Source: Lachnospiraceae bacterium UBA3332 (GTDB taxonomy: Bacteria > Bacillota > Clostridia > Lachnospirales > Lachnospiraceae). From it: DNA of 5,298 nt. The position numbers and the translations under genes are program-made. The notes under the pieces were generated by a model that saw nothing but the letters and a program-made list of their open reading frames with translations, was not told where the DNA came from and did not search any database. Below, one piece after another: positions 4,679 to 5,298 of the stretch. The stretch spans positions 3,069-8,366 of the forward strand of contig DERU01000115.1 of the NCBI GenBank assembly GCA_002361095.1, written 5' to 3'. Position 1 is the first letter of the stretch. Every line of letters begins with the position of its first letter.

Positions 4679-5298
4679 TCATCCCTCGCCGCTTTTGATA
4701 TCCGGCAGCACTTCCCCCGCTTTGTCATCCGCTTTTATGGTAAAAGAAACCAGCAGCCCGCCCCAGACGCTTTTGCCAAATTCCAGTCCGGCGCTTTCGT
4801 CATAATAATTGACCAGCCTTTGGTTCACATTCCAAAGCCCCACACTGCTTCCCTCTTCCCTTTCCTTTTTGCCTATGCGCTCCACCAGACTTTGGACTTC
4901 GGCGTCCGTCATGCCGTCCCCGTCGTCGGATATCTCAAAACGGATTCCTCCCCCCGCCGCACGGCAGGCTTTGACATGGATATGCTTGGCGTTCTCCCGC
5001 TCCTCAATGGCATGCTCAATGGCATTTTCAATCACAGGCTGCAAAATCAGCGGAATGATCGGCCTGTTGGCAAGTTCTTCCGGAACATTGATGGTATATT
5101 CCAGGTTTTTGCGCATTGCCATGATGGACAAATACGCGCGCGCATAGGAAACCTCCTCCCCAATGGTGGTCATGGCTTTGTTTTCCGTACAATACCGGTA
5201 ATACCGTGACAGATGTACGGCCATCTCCGTAACCGCCTCGGGACGATCCGCCACCGTCACGATATAAGACAGGCTGTTATAGAGAAAGTGGGGATTGA
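4679..5298 (-). CDS. YesM-like sensor histidine kinase, C-terminal part
   Basis: Membrane sensor kinase of the LytS/YesM class (His_kinase plus HATPase_c), partner of the response regulator 22 nt downstream. Only the last 205 residues lie in the window; the frame stays open to the right edge. The first complete visible residues, NPHFLYNSLSYIV, are the H-box, with the phosphoacceptor histidine encoded at 5290-5288. The N-box LQPVIENAIEHAI (about residues 85-97 of the visible part), the G1 box SDDGDGM (123-129) and the G2 box SSVGLWNVNQRL (150-161) form the ATP-binding fold, and a C-terminal strand FGKSVWGGLLVSFTI follows. All catalytic boxes appear intact. The missing N-terminal part should hold transmembrane helices, an extracellular sensor and a HAMP domain, so the signal cannot be guessed. 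A GTG codon at 5260 is internal and not a start. Confidence 0.94.
   Translation of the reverse strand, partial: NPHFLYNSLSYIVTVADRPEAVTEMAVHLSRYYRYCTENKAMTTIGEEVSYARAYLSIMAMRKNLEYTINVPEELANRPIIPLILQPVIENAIEHAIEERENAKHIHVKACRAAGGGIRFEISDDGDGMTDAEVQSLVERIGKKEREEGSSVGLWNVNQRLVNYYDESAGLEFGKSVWGGLLVSFTIKADDKAGEVLPDIKSGEG

Noticed and set aside
1..5298. tRNA, rRNA, CRISPR array or insertion sequence
   Set aside because: I saw no cloverleaf-like segments, regularly spaced repeats, transposase motifs or terminal inverted repeats beyond the short recombinase-like scrap.

Overview
The window looks like a piece of a Gram-positive, probably anaerobic Clostridia chromosome (Lachnospiraceae/Oscillospiraceae-like). 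Evidence: strong purine-rich Shine-Dalgarno sites, a BceAB-type ABC exporter pair, a YesM/YesN-type two-component pair, a Firmicute-style NhaC antiporter, U-tract terminators and mid-range GC. The genus cannot be fixed from the sequence alone. Every convincing gene lies on the minus strand, so the window is best read from its right end to its left end.

Right end (5298 to 3778): the C-terminal part of a YesM-like sensor histidine kinase, cut by the window edge exactly at its phosphoacceptor box. It is followed 22 nt later by a compact 246-residue YesN-like response regulator (receiver plus AraC-type DNA-binding domain). A hairpin with a U tract about 115 nt past the regulator closes this operon.

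Middle (3777 to 1916): directly after that terminator lies an extended -10 promoter with a small dyad in its spacer, then a roughly 140-nt leader rich in inverted repeats. The leader serves a 540-residue NhaC-family Na+/H+ antiporter. A 13-bp terminator hairpin sits 11 nt past its stop codon.

Left end (1915 to 1): about 400 bp without an intact gene lead into a two-gene ABC transporter operon. This gap holds a possible 3' remnant of a recombinase gene, a sigma-A-like promoter with a 21-bp dyad at the expected start of transcription, a leader hairpin, and an inverted repeat close to the operator of BceR-type response regulators. The operon encodes a BceA/MacB-like ATPase overlapping by 11 bp a BceB-like permease, which runs off the left edge. 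This pair resembles antimicrobial-peptide sensing/detoxification modules, but no cognate BceRS pair is visible.

No entirely new system is evident. The most interesting material is non-coding: the putative BceR-type control region of the ABC operon, the structured nhaC leader where the ribosome-binding site can be masked, and the recombinase-like scrap at the boundary between the two units.
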